Assembly (NCBI GenBank): GCA_964552675.1
Contig: CAZKHJ010000001.1
Span: 1-64,000 of the forward strand
Reading direction: 5' to 3'
Source of the DNA: Sulfurimicrobium sp964552675
GTDB taxonomy: Bacteria > Pseudomonadota > Gammaproteobacteria > Burkholderiales > Sulfuricellaceae
Length of the DNA stretch: 64,000 nucleotides
The notes beneath the pieces were generated by a model. The model had not been told where the DNA came from. It worked only from the letters and a program-made list of their open reading frames with translations, and did not search any database. The position numbers and the translations under genes are program-made. Below are positions 8,067-18,694 of the stretch, in pieces (positions within the stretch are counted from its first letter, which is position 1; the number at the start of each line of letters is the position of its first letter).

Positions 8067-8998
8067 GCGTAACGCCGCAGCACATCACCGTGCTGCTCGC
8101 GGAGGCGGTAGATGCACTGAACATCCAGCCTGGCGGAATCTATGTGGACGGCACCTTCGGGCGTGGCGGCCACAGCCGGCTGATTCTGGAGCGGCTGGAC
8201 AAGGATGGCCGGCTGATCGCACTGGATCGCGATCTGGCGGCAATAGAAACGGCGCGGGCCATAACGGACCCGCGTTTTTGCATTTATCACAGCAGCTTTG
8301 CCGGTTTGCGCCAGATCTTGCGGGAAATGGGCATCAACCGGGTAAATGGCGTGCTGCTGGATTTGGGGGTGTCCTCCCCACAGCTGGATCAGGGGGAGCG
8401 CGGCTTCAGTTTCCGTTTCGACGGGCCGCTGGACATGCGCATGGACACGAGCAAGGGGCAAACCGCGGCGGAATGGCTGGCGCAGGTGCCGGAAGATGAA
8501 CTGAGGGAGGTCATCAAAAGCTATGGTGAAGAGCGGTTTGCTAAACAGATTGCAAGAGCGCTTGTTGCGGCGCGAGCGGGAGAGCCTGTCGCTACTACAC
8601 GACAACTTGCCGATCTCGTGGCAAAGGCGGTTCCCCGGCGCGAGCCAGGCCAGGACCCGGCGACGCGCACCTTTCAGGCTATACGGATTTTCCTCAATCA
8701 GGAACTTGAGGAGCTTTCGCTAGTGCTGCCCCAGTGCCTTGAGCTGCTCGCTCCGGGTGGACGGCTGGCAGTGATCAGTTTCCATTCCCTGGAGGACCGC
8801 ATCGTCAAGCGTTTCATGCAGGGCGAAGCCAATCGCGACACGCTGCCATCGCGCCTGCCGCTGCGCGCCAGCGAACTGCCGCAGCCGCGCATGCGCCTCA
8901 TCGGCAAGGCGCAACGCCCTTCGCCCCGCGAAGTGGCGGCCAACCCGCGCTGCCGCAGCGCGGTCATGCGCGTAGCCGAACGGACCGGGGTCGCCTGA
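8063..8998 (+). CDS. rsmH: 16S rRNA m4C1402 methyltransferase
   Basis: SAM-dependent N4-methylation of C1402 in the ribosomal P site. The protein is 311 aa, close to the 313 aa of E. coli RsmH. The SAM loop YVDGTFGRGGHS is near residues 27-38, followed by LLDLGVSSPQLDQGERGFSF and the C-terminal VISFHSLEDRIVK block. The start is GTG at 8063, whose last bases form the TGA of mraZ (GTGA); a longer frame from 7973 overlaps mraZ and is rejected. The ftsL ATG overlaps its stop by one base. Formerly called mraW. Confidence 0.96.
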   Translation: MSVTPQHITVLLAEAVDALNIQPGGIYVDGTFGRGGHSRLILERLDKDGRLIALDRDLAAIETARAITDPRFCIYHSSFAGLRQILREMGINRVNGVLLDLGVSSPQLDQGERGFSFRFDGPLDMRMDTSKGQTAAEWLAQVPEDELREVIKSYGEERFAKQIARALVAARAGEPVATTRQLADLVAKAVPRREPGQDPATRTFQAIRIFLNQELEELSLVLPQCLELLAPGGRLAVISFHSLEDRIVKRFMQGEANRDTLPSRLPLRASELPQPRMRLIGKAQRPSPREVAANPRCRSAVMRVAERTGVA

Positions 8999-9309
8999 TG
9001 GCCAAGCTGAACCTGCTGCTGATGGTCATTGCAATCGCCTGCGCCATGGGAGTGATTACCTCCCAGCACAAGGCACGCAAACTATTTGTCGACCTGCAGC
9101 AGGAACAGCGTTTCGCCAAGCAGATGGAAATCGAATGGGGCCAGCTCCAGCTGGAACAAAGCACCTGGGCGATGCATGCCCGGATTGAAAAAATCGCCTC
9201 CAGCTACTTGCAGATGAAGGTGCCCGATCCCGCAAAAACCCAGGTCGTTCCCCTGCTCCCCAAAGGGAGTGGAAATAATCGCGTCCCCGCCCGTGGAGTG
9301 ACGCCATGA
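8998..9309 (+). CDS. ftsL: Cell division protein FtsL
   Basis: Small bitopic divisome protein, 103 aa, partner of FtsB and FtsQ, which together activate FtsWI. A short N-terminus leads to one membrane helix (LLLMVIAIACAMGVI), then a periplasmic coiled-coil region rich in Gln, Glu and Leu (about residues 28-70). Sequence conservation in this family is weak, so the call depends on length, topology and position between rsmH and ftsI. Its ATG shares one base with the rsmH stop, and its own stop overlaps ftsI by 4 bp. Confidence 0.92.
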   Translation: MAKLNLLLMVIAIACAMGVITSQHKARKLFVDLQQEQRFAKQMEIEWGQLQLEQSTWAMHARIEKIASSYLQMKVPDPAKTQVVPLLPKGSGNNRVPARGVTP

Positions 9310-11033
9310 GTTTCGCCGCGACGACACTGCGCGTTCGGCTGCCGCTGTGGCGCGCCTGGGTAGTGGTAGCGCTGCTGCTGCTGTGGTTTGCCGCCTTGCT
9401 GGTGCGTGCACTGTATCTGCAGGTGCTGAACAACGACTTTCTGCGCCAGAAGGGTGACGCACGCTACAGCCGGGTAATCGAACTGTCGGCACATCGCGGC
9501 ATGATCACCGACCGCCAGGGCGAACCGCTGGCAATCAGCACCCCGGTGGAATCGGTATGGGCCAGCCCGCAGGACGTGGAACTGTCGGCGGAAAAGACCC
9601 GGCAGTTGGCAAAGCTGCTGGATCTGGACAAAAAGGAAATCGAACAGCGGCTGGACGGCACCCAGAAAGAGTTCGTCTACCTCAAACGCGGCCTGCCGCC
9701 GGAACAGGCCGCCAAGGTCATGGAGCTGGGCATTCCCGGCATTTTCCTGCAACGCGGCTACCGGCGCTATTATCCGGCGGGCGACGTGATGGCCCACGTA
9801 CTGGGTTTTACCGACGTTGACGACCGCGGCCAGGAAGGCGTGGAACTGACCTACCAGAACTGGCTGGCGGGCAAAACCGGCAGCCGCCGCGTAATCAAGG
9901 ATCGCGTCGGCAACATCATCGAGGACGTGGAAAGCGTCAAGACCCCGCAGGAAGGGCGCAATCTCGTCCTCAGCATCGACCGCAAGCTTCAGTATCTGGC
10001 ATTCCGCGAACTCAAGGCGGCGGTGGAAACACACCAGGCCAGGGCCGGCGCAATCGTCGTGCTGGACGCCAAATCCGGTGAGATCCTGGCGCTTGCCAAC
10101 CTGCCATCCTACAACCCCAACAACCGCGTCAAGCTCAACCGCAACAGCACGCGCAACCGCAGCATCACCGACATTTTCGAGCCGGGCTCGACGATGAAGC
10201 CGGTCACCATTGCCGCCGGGCTGGAAGCGGGCAAATTCAAGCCCGAGAGCCGGATCGAGACTTCGCCCGGCCATTTCTCCATCGGCCCGGCCACGATTCA
10301 TGACGCGCATCCCCAGGGACTGCTCAGCGTAGCCCAGATCATCCAGAAATCCAGCAACGTGGGTGCGGCCAAAATCGCCCTGACCCTGCCGCCGGAATAT
10401 CTGTGGAATACCTTCACTCACATGGGCTTCGGCCAGGTGCCGCATAGCGGCTTCCCCGGCGAGGCAAGCGGCAAGGTGCGCCCCTACAAGACCTGGCGCC
10501 CCATCGAGCAGGCCACCATGTCCTATGGCCACGGTATTTCGGTCAGCCTGCTGCAACTGGCGCGCGCCTATACCGTTTTCGCCAGCGATGGCGAACTCAA
10601 GCCGCTGTCGATGCTGAAACTGGATGAAATCCCCGCCGGCGAGCGCGTGCTCTCCCCGGAAACGGCCCGCTCCGTCCGCTCCATGCTGGAACTGGTGGTG
10701 CAGCCCGGCGGCACCGCGCCCAAGGCCAACGTGGTGGGCTACCGCGTGGCCGGCAAGACCGGCACCGCGCACAAGGAAGAAAATGGCGGCTACGCCGCGC
10801 ACAAGTACGTGTCTTCCTTTGTCGGCCTGGCACCGGCCTCCGATCCGCGCCTGGTGATCGCCGTCATGATCGACGAACCCAGCGCGGGCCAGTATTACGG
10901 TGGCACGGTGGCCGCACCGGTATTCAGCAGCGTCATGGGTGGTGCGCTGCGCATGCTGTCCGTGCCGCTCGACGCCCCCACCAGCAACACCCTGCTGCCC
11001 AGCGATGCACCGGAAGTAAAGGAGGAGGTATGA
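9306..11033 (+). CDS. ftsI: Septal peptidoglycan transpeptidase FtsI (PBP3)
   Basis: Class B penicillin-binding protein that crosslinks septal peptidoglycan together with FtsW. The 575-aa protein has one N-terminal membrane helix (about residues 17-35), the pedestal domain beginning near RGMITDRQGEPLA, and a transpeptidase domain. The three active-site motifs are present: STMK with catalytic Ser295, SSN at 349-351 and KTGT at 484-487. The C-terminus ends in an acidic tail. It overlaps both neighbours by 4 bp (ftsL and murE). Confidence 0.97.
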   Translation: MSFAATTLRVRLPLWRAWVVVALLLLWFAALLVRALYLQVLNNDFLRQKGDARYSRVIELSAHRGMITDRQGEPLAISTPVESVWASPQDVELSAEKTRQLAKLLDLDKKEIEQRLDGTQKEFVYLKRGLPPEQAAKVMELGIPGIFLQRGYRRYYPAGDVMAHVLGFTDVDDRGQEGVELTYQNWLAGKTGSRRVIKDRVGNIIEDVESVKTPQEGRNLVLSIDRKLQYLAFRELKAAVETHQARAGAIVVLDAKSGEILALANLPSYNPNNRVKLNRNSTRNRSITDIFEPGSTMKPVTIAAGLEAGKFKPESRIETSPGHFSIGPATIHDAHPQGLLSVAQIIQKSSNVGAAKIALTLPPEYLWNTFTHMGFGQVPHSGFPGEASGKVRPYKTWRPIEQATMSYGHGISVSLLQLARAYTVFASDGELKPLSMLKLDEIPAGERVLSPETARSVRSMLELVVQPGGTAPKANVVGYRVAGKTGTAHKEENGGYAAHKYVSSFVGLAPASDPRLVIAVMIDEPSAGQYYGGTVAAPVFSSVMGGALRMLSVPLDAPTSNTLLPSDAPEVKEEV

Positions 11034-12481
11034 AGCTGACCGGCCTCTCCACCCCCATCACCGCGCTCGCCTCCGACAGCCGCCGCATTCGCCCCGGCGA
11101 CACCTTTGCGGCCTATCCCGGCGATGAAGCCGACGGCCGCCACTACATCGCCCAGGCCATCAATGCGGGCGCCAGCAGCATCCTGTGGGACAGCGATGGC
11201 TTCCAGTGGAATGAGGCGTGGCATATCCCCAACCTCGGCATCGCCGGGCTGCGCGAAAAAATCGGCGCCATCGCCTCGGCGCTCAACGGCGAACCGTCAC
11301 GCGACCTGTGGATGATCGGCGTCACCGGCACCAACGGCAAGACCTCCTGCTCGCACTGGCTGGCCAGCTGCCTCGCCGCACTGGGCCGGAAAACCGCGCT
11401 GGTTGGCACGCTGGGCAACGGTTTCCCGGGCACGCTGTCACCCTCCGCCAATACCACGCCGGATACCGTTCTGCTGCATGGACTGCTGAAAGACTACCAG
11501 GATCGGGGCGCGGCCGCGGTGGCGATGGAAGTTTCATCCCACGGCCTCCACCAGGGCCGGGTCAATGGCGTGCACTTCGACGTGGCGCTGCTCACCAACC
11601 TGTCGCGCGACCATCTCGACTACCACGGCGACATGGCCAGCTACGCCGCCGCCAAGGCCGGCCTGTTCAGCTGGCCCGGCCTGCAATATGCGGTGCTCAA
11701 CCTGGACGACCCGTTCGGTGTCGAGCTGGCGGGCAAGCTGGGGTGCAGCGGAGTGAAAGTGGCCGGGTATGGCTTTCACGGCGAAGCCGGCGGCTGCCAG
11801 ATCGCCATCAAGGGCCGCGACTTGCACATGAGCGCCGCCGGCTTGCGTTTCGAAGTCGCCACACCCTGGGGCAAGGCCAGCATCGCCAGCCCCCTGCTGG
11901 GCCGCTTCAACGCCTCCAACCTGCTGGGCGTGCTGGCCACCCTGCTGGTGAGCGGCACCGGGCTGGAGCAGGCCGTTGCCGCGCTGGACAGCATTCAGCC
12001 GGTAGCAGGCCGCCTGCAGCAGTTCGGCGGTGGCGACCGGCCGCTGGTGGTCGTGGACTATGCCCACACCCCGGACGCACTGGAAAAAGTACTGCAATCG
12101 CTGCGCGAAATCATGGGCAAGGGCGCTCGCCTGAGCTGCGTGTTCGGCTGCGGCGGCAACCGCGACAAGGGCAAGCGCCCACTGATGGGCGCGATGGCAT
12201 CGCGTCTGGCGGACAACGCCATCGTCACCAGCGACAACCCGCGCAACGAGGATGCGCGCGCCATCATCGACGACATCATTGCCGGCATGGGCGCGAACTT
12301 CCATGTCGAAGAAGACCGCGCCGCCGCCATCGACAGGGCCATCCGCCAGGCAAACGTGGGCGATATCGTGCTGATTGCGGGCAAGGGGCATGAGGATTAC
12401 CAGGAGATCAAGGGCGTGAAACTGCCTTTCAGCGACGCCGAAGTGGCACAACGGGTACTGCGGGAGACTCAGCCATGCTGA
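11030..12481 (+). CDS. murE: UDP-MurNAc-tripeptide synthetase
   Basis: Mur ligase that adds the third residue, meso-diaminopimelate, to UDP-MurNAc-L-Ala-D-Glu in the cytoplasm. The protein is 483 aa. The ATP P-loop GVTGTNGKTS is at residues 97-106, and the DNPR motif that recognises meso-DAP is at about 402-405, which supports DAP rather than lysine. The reading frame overlaps murF by 7 bp. All catalytic blocks appear intact. Confidence 0.97.
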   Translation: MKLTGLSTPITALASDSRRIRPGDTFAAYPGDEADGRHYIAQAINAGASSILWDSDGFQWNEAWHIPNLGIAGLREKIGAIASALNGEPSRDLWMIGVTGTNGKTSCSHWLASCLAALGRKTALVGTLGNGFPGTLSPSANTTPDTVLLHGLLKDYQDRGAAAVAMEVSSHGLHQGRVNGVHFDVALLTNLSRDHLDYHGDMASYAAAKAGLFSWPGLQYAVLNLDDPFGVELAGKLGCSGVKVAGYGFHGEAGGCQIAIKGRDLHMSAAGLRFEVATPWGKASIASPLLGRFNASNLLGVLATLLVSGTGLEQAVAALDSIQPVAGRLQQFGGGDRPLVVVDYAHTPDALEKVLQSLREIMGKGARLSCVFGCGGNRDKGKRPLMGAMASRLADNAIVTSDNPRNEDARAIIDDIIAGMGANFHVEEDRAAAIDRAIRQANVGDIVLIAGKGHEDYQEIKGVKLPFSDAEVAQRVLRETQPC

Positions 12482-13842
12482 CCCTGAGCCAGGCGGCAGC
12501 CGCCATCAATGCAAGCACACAGGGACAGGACGTGACCTTCAGCGCCGTCACCACCGACAGCCGGGCCGTGGCCCAAGGCGACCTGTTCATCGCGCTCCAG
12601 GGCGAGCGTTTCGATGCGCACGATTTTGTCAGCCAGGCCATCGCGCAAGGCGCGGCAGCCGCGCTGGTCAGCCGGGCAGAAGCGGAAAAGCGGGGGGACG
12701 AATGGGAAAGCCTGCCGCTGATCCTGGTTGACGACACGCGCCTCGCCCTGGGCAGGCTGGCGGCATTCTGGCGCAGCCGGCAGAACATCAAGCTGGTGGC
12801 AGTCACCGGCAGCAACGGCAAAACCACGGTCAAGGAAATGCTTGCCGCCATGCTGCGTACCGCCGCCGGGAACGAAGCCGTGCTGGCGACCCAGGGCAAT
12901 CTCAACAACGATATCGGCATGCCCCTGACCCTGTTGAAACTGCGCACACAGCACCAGTTCGCCGTGATCGAAATGGGCATGAACCATCCCGGCGAGATCG
13001 GCTATCTGAGCAAAATCGCCCGCCCCGACGTGGCCCTGATCAACAATGCCGGCGCCGCGCATCTGGCCGGGCTCGGCAGCGTGGCCGACGTAGCGCGCGC
13101 CAAGGGTGAAATTTTCTCCGGCCTGGCCGCGGATGGCATCGCCGCAATCAATGCCGACGATGCTTTCGCGCCGCTGTGGAAGGAACTGGCACAGGGCCAC
13201 GCCATGATCGAATTCGGGCTGGATCATCCCGCGCAGGTCAGCGCCACCTGTCAGCTCGGCGCACTGGACAGCCAGCTCACGCTGCGCACCCCGGCGGGCG
13301 AATGCCACACCACTCTGCCGGTACCCGGCCTGCATAACGTGCGCAACGCCCTCGCGGCCACAGCGGCAGCCACGGCGCTGGGCATCGGGCTCGAAGCGAT
13401 TGCCGCCGGCCTGGCCGGTTTTGGTGGCGTCAAGGGCCGCCTGCAACGCAGGCCCGGCCTGCACGGCGCCACCCTGATCGACGACAGCTACAACGCCAAC
13501 CCGGCATCGGTCAAAGCCGCCATCGCGGTGCTCGCCGCCATGCCGGGCAGGAAAATCCTGGTGCTGGGCGACATGGGCGAACTGGGCCCCGATGCAGCAG
13601 AACTGCACCGCGAACTGGGCACGGCGGCGAAACAGGCTGGGGTAGACATCCTGTTCTGCCACGGCGACATCTGCCGTGCAACTGCGGAAGCGTTCGGTGC
13701 TGATGCCTGGTTCTTCGAACGGATCGAGGAATTGCTGGCAGATCTGGAAAATCTGCTGGCGCCAGATGTGACCGTGCTGGTCAAGGGCTCCCGCTTCATG
13801 CAGATGGAGCGGGTGGTTAAAAGCTTCGAGGCAAAGGAATAA
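12475..13842 (+). CDS. murF: UDP-MurNAc-tripeptide--D-Ala-D-Ala ligase
   Basis: Adds D-Ala-D-Ala to complete the UDP-MurNAc-pentapeptide. The 455-aa protein has the Mur ligase layout: a small N-terminal domain, the P-loop VTGSNGKTTVKE near residues 109-120, the central ATPase (EMGMNHPGEIGYLS), and a C-terminal Rossmann-like domain with VLGDMGELG. It starts inside the last codons of murE and ends two bases before mraY, with no sign of damage. Confidence 0.97.
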   Translation: MLTLSQAAAAINASTQGQDVTFSAVTTDSRAVAQGDLFIALQGERFDAHDFVSQAIAQGAAAALVSRAEAEKRGDEWESLPLILVDDTRLALGRLAAFWRSRQNIKLVAVTGSNGKTTVKEMLAAMLRTAAGNEAVLATQGNLNNDIGMPLTLLKLRTQHQFAVIEMGMNHPGEIGYLSKIARPDVALINNAGAAHLAGLGSVADVARAKGEIFSGLAADGIAAINADDAFAPLWKELAQGHAMIEFGLDHPAQVSATCQLGALDSQLTLRTPAGECHTTLPVPGLHNVRNALAATAAATALGIGLEAIAAGLAGFGGVKGRLQRRPGLHGATLIDDSYNANPASVKAAIAVLAAMPGRKILVLGDMGELGPDAAELHRELGTAAKQAGVDILFCHGDICRATAEAFGADAWFFERIEELLADLENLLAPDVTVLVKGSRFMQMERVVKSFEAKE

Positions 13843-13844
13843 GC

Positions 13845-14926
13845 ATGTTATTGGCTCTGGCACAGTGGCTGGCACAGGACATCCGCGCATTCAACGTATT
13901 CAACTACATCACCCTGCGCGCGGTGCTGGCGATCCTCACGGCGCTGATGATCTCCTTCCTGATCGGCCCGGCAATGATCCGCCGCCTGACGCTGATGAAA
14001 ATCGGCCAGGCCGTGCGCAACGACGGCCCGCAAACGCACCTGGTCAAAAGCGGCACCCCTACCATGGGCGGCGCCCTGATTCTGGTTGCCATCGCCATCA
14101 CCACCCTGCTGTGGGCCGATCTGCGCAATCCCTATATCTGGGTGGCACTGGTCACCACGCTGGGTTTCGGCGTCATCGGCTGGGTCGACGACTACAAGAA
14201 AGTAGTCCACCGCAATCCCAAGGGTTTGCCAGGGCGCTGGAAATATTTCTGGCAATCGGTGATCGGCGCCAGCGTGGCGGCTTATCTGGCTTACCGCGCC
14301 AACCTGCCGGTGCACACCGAAATGATCGTGCCGTTCTTCAAGAGCGTGTCCATCCCGCTCGGCGCGGTCGGCTTCATGATCCTGACCTATTTCGTCATCG
14401 TCGGGTCGAGCAACGCGGTGAATCTCACCGACGGGCTGGACGGGCTGGCGATCCTGCCCACGGTGATGGTGGGCGGCGCGCTCGGCATTTTCGCCTATGT
14501 CGCCGGCCATTTCTACTTCGCCCGCTACCTCGGCATTCCTCATATCCCCGGCGCCAGCGAACTGGCCATTTTCTGCGCCGCCATGGCGGGCGCCGGCCTG
14601 GGTTTCCTGTGGTTCAACGCCTATCCGGCGGAAGTCTTCATGGGCGACGTCGGCGCGCTGGCACTGGGCGCCGCGCTGGGCGTGGTGGCGGTAATCGTGC
14701 GCCAGGAAATCGTGCTGTTCGTGATGGGCGGCGTGTTCGTGGTGGAAACCCTGTCGGTGATGCTGCAGGTGGCTTCATTCAAGCTCACCGGCAAGCGCAT
14801 TTTCCGCATGGCGCCGCTGCATCACCACTATGAACTCAAGGGCTGGAAAGAGAACCAGGTTGTGGTGCGCTTCTGGATCATCACCATGATGCTGGTCCTG
14901 GTGGGCCTTTCGACGTTGAAACTAAG

Positions 14927-14930
<4 letters not shown>
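13845..14930 (+). CDS. mraY: Phospho-MurNAc-pentapeptide translocase
   Basis: Integral membrane enzyme that transfers phospho-MurNAc-pentapeptide to undecaprenyl phosphate, forming lipid I. The 361-aa protein has about ten membrane helices and the conserved loops: WVDDYKKV (metal/phosphate Asp pair), NLTDGLDGLA, and the C-terminal MAPLHHHYE histidine block. Length is close to the 360 aa of E. coli MraY. The murD ATG overlaps its stop codon as ATGA. Confidence 0.97.
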
Positions 14931-16317
<1,387 letters not shown>

Positions 16318-16318
<1 letters not shown>

Positions 16319-17472
16319 TGTATTACCCCAACGCCCAGCAACCACGTTCCGACTATGACCAGGCCCTGCTCTGGTCGTCGCTGCTGCTGCTCGCGTTCGG
16401 ACTGATCATGGTGTATTCATCCTCCATTGCCAGCGCTGGGGCCAGCCGGCAGACCGGCTTCAATGAAAGCTATTTCCTGCTGCGCCAGGGCATCTATCTG
16501 GGCGCCGCGCTCATCGCCGGCGTGATTGCCTTTCAGATTCCGCTGCGTGCCTGGCAACAGATGTCGCCCTGGCTGTTCCTGGCAGGCATCGCGCTGCTGG
16601 CAGCCGTGCTGATCCCCGGCATCGGACGCGAGGTAAACGGCAGCCAGCGCTGGATCTCGCTTGGCATCGCCAACCTGCAGCCATCCGAATTCATGAAGCT
16701 GATCGTGGTGATGTATGCGGCCGATTACACCGTGCGCAAGGCGGCGCTGATGGATCATTTCACCAGGGGCTTCTTGCCCATGTTCCTGGTAATGCTGCTG
16801 ATCGGCGGGCTGCTGCTGCGCGAGCCGGATTTCGGCGCCTTCGCCGTGATCATCTCCATCGCCATGGGCATCCTCTTCCTTGGCGGCCTCAACTGGCGCC
16901 TGTTCGCCGGCCTGATCGTGCTGCTGATCATCGGCTTCCTGCTGCTGATCTGGACTTCGCCCTACCGCATGCAGCGCATCATCGGCTTCATGGACCCCTG
17001 GGCCGACCCTTACGGCAAGGGCTACCAGCTCTCCCATGCCCTGATCGCCTTCGGGCGCGGCGAGTGGCTGGGGGTAGGGCTGGGCGCCAGCGTGGAAAAG
17101 CTGCTCTACCTGCCCGAAGCCCACACCGATTTCCTGCTCGCGGTGATCGCCGAGGAGCTGGGCTTCGCCGGCGTCGCCGTGGTGGTGCTGGGCTTCGCCT
17201 GGATACTGGTGCGCGCCTTCCTCATCGGCCGCGCGGCGGAAAAACAGGAACGTCATTTCCCCGCCCTGGTCGCGCAAGGCATCGGCATCTGGCTGGCAGT
17301 TCAATCCATCATCAACATCGGCGTCAACATGGGCCTCTTGCCCACCAAGGGCCTGACCCTGCCGCTGCTGTCCTTCGGCGGCAGCGGCATCGTCGCCAAC
17401 TGCATAGCGCTGGCAGTGCTGCTGAGAGTTGATTTCGAGAATCGGCAACTGTTGAAGGGGTACGCGGTATGA
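16318..17472 (+). CDS. ftsW: Peptidoglycan glycosyltransferase FtsW (SEDS family)
   Basis: Septal SEDS glycosyltransferase that polymerises lipid II with FtsI. The 384-aa polytopic protein has about ten membrane helices. Conserved features include GREVNGSQRWISLG, LQPSEFMKL, the loop FGRGEWLGVGLGASVEKLLYLPEA (quoted in part; the key stretch ends HTDF) and the C-terminal PLLSFGGSG. It overlaps murD by one base and murG by 4 bp. RodA is excluded by the location between murD and murG. Confidence 0.96.
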
Positions 17473-18566
17473 GCCGCACCCTCATGATCATGGCAGGCGG
17501 GACCGGCGGGCACGTGATGCCGGCGCTGGCCGTGGCCGATTTTCTGCGGGGCGAGGGCTGGAAGGTGGTCTGGCTCGGCACCCGCAACGGCATGGAAGCC
17601 ACGCTGGTGCCCCGGCACGGCTATGAAATGGCCTGGATCAACTTCTCCGGCCTGCGCGGCAAGGGCCTGCTGCGCGCCATCACGCTGCCGCTGCAACTCT
17701 TGCTGGCTTTTTACCAGAGCCTCAAGGCCATGCTCGCGCACCGCCCCGACGTGGTGCTGGGCATGGGCGGCTACCCCGCCTTCCCCGGCGGCATGATGGC
17801 CGCCCTGCTGGCCAGGCCGCTGGTGGTGCATGAGCAGAATTCCATCGCCGGCCTCACCAACCGCGTGCTGGCCTGCCTTGCCGACAGGGTGCTGGTCGCC
17901 TTCCCCGGCGCCTTCAGGAGCGGCAAGGACAAGCCGCTGCCCTGCGGCAAAGCCGAGACCCGATGGTGCGGCAACCCGGTGCGCGCCGATATCGCTGCCA
18001 CAGCCGAGCCCAGCGCGCGCCTGGCCGGGCACGAAGGCCCATTGCGGCTGCTGGTAGTGGGCGGCAGCCTGGGCGCGGCCGCATTGAATGACGTGGTGCC
18101 ACAAGCCCTGGCCATGATTGCGCCAGCGCAACGGCCGCAAGTCGTCCACCAGTCGGGCGGCCGGCATATCGAGGCGCTCCAGGGCAATTATCGGGCTGCC
18201 GGCGTGGAAGCCGATTGCAGGGCCTTTATCGACGACATGGCCAAGCAATACGCCTGGGCCGATATCGTGATCTGCCGCTCCGGCGCCCTGACCGTGGCCG
18301 AGCTCGCGGCCGCCGGCGTAGCCAGCGTGCTGGTGCCCTTCCCTCACGCCGTCGATGACCACCAGACCACCAATGCACGATTCCTCAGCGACAGCGGCGC
18401 CGCCGTGCTGATCCAGCAAGCGGAACTGAGTGCGGAAAAGCTTGCCGCGCTGCTGCAGGAATTCACCCGCGAAAAGCTGCTGGCCATGGCACAGGCGGCG
18501 CGCGCACTGGCAAAACCCGATGCGACACAGCAGGTGGCCGAAATCTGCAAGGAGTTGGCGAAATGA
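17469..18566 (+). CDS. murG: Lipid II synthase (GlcNAc transferase MurG)
   Basis: Peripheral inner-membrane GT-B enzyme that adds GlcNAc to lipid I to give lipid II. The 365-aa protein starts with the glycine-rich loop IMAGGTGGHVMPALAVA, and later shows VLGMGGYPAFPGG, VHEQNSIAGLTNR and the C-terminal VPFPHAVDDHQTTNA, which binds UDP-GlcNAc. Its stop (18564-18566) overlaps an ATG at 18563 as ATGA. This was evidently the ancestral murC start, but a duplicated fragment and a repeat element now lie between it and the functional murC start at 18691. Confidence 0.96.
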   Translation: MSRTLMIMAGGTGGHVMPALAVADFLRGEGWKVVWLGTRNGMEATLVPRHGYEMAWINFSGLRGKGLLRAITLPLQLLLAFYQSLKAMLAHRPDVVLGMGGYPAFPGGMMAALLARPLVVHEQNSIAGLTNRVLACLADRVLVAFPGAFRSGKDKPLPCGKAETRWCGNPVRADIAATAEPSARLAGHEGPLRLLVVGGSLGAAALNDVVPQALAMIAPAQRPQVVHQSGGRHIEALQGNYRAAGVEADCRAFIDDMAKQYAWADIVICRSGALTVAELAAAGVASVLVPFPHAVDDHQTTNARFLSDSGAAVLIQQAELSAEKLAALLQEFTREKLLAMAQAARALAKPDATQQVAEICKELAK

Positions 18567-18694
18567 AGCACAAGGTCAAGCGTATTCACTTCGTCGGCAT
18601 GGCCAGCATGAGCAGCGAGCAGGGGCCCCGCCCAGCGGGGATGCGAGCGTCCGCGAATGCTGCCGGATGCCAGGCAGGAAGGAGACCAGAATGA
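18563..18694 (+). pseudogene. Mini-ORF: duplicated murC 5' end fused to a repeat element
   Basis: A 43-codon frame that starts in the murG stop (ATGA at 18563) and ends with a TGA at 18692-18694 overlapping the true murC ATG at 18691. Its first 38 bp (18563-18600) are identical to 18691-18728, the start of murC, so it encodes the first 12 MurC residues and then diverges into the repeat-derived sequence with core QGPRPAGMR...NAAG. AAGGAG precedes both ATGs. It is best seen as a murC start copy left by an insertion or duplication, kept open so that murG-murC coupling continues through it. Whether the peptide is stable is unknown. Confidence 0.75.
18601..18690 (+). repeat. Palindromic repeat element between the two copies of the murC start
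   Basis: This 90-bp insert lies between the 38-bp direct repeats. It contains the hairpin CCCCGC-CCA-GCGGGG and ends with AGGAAGGAG, the ribosome binding site for murC. Over roughly 68 bp, starting near 18607, it aligns with the 110-bp units at metX-metW (37191-37490, opposite strand): the hairpin stem is conserved and the loop differs (CCA here, GTA there). The two loci clearly carry members of one repeat family. Confidence 0.8.

Noticed and set aside
18430..18690. Upstream extension of murC in the same frame
   Set aside because: The extension lies inside murG and the repeat in a different phase and has no Mur ligase similarity; the ATG at 18691 has AGGAAGGAG in front.
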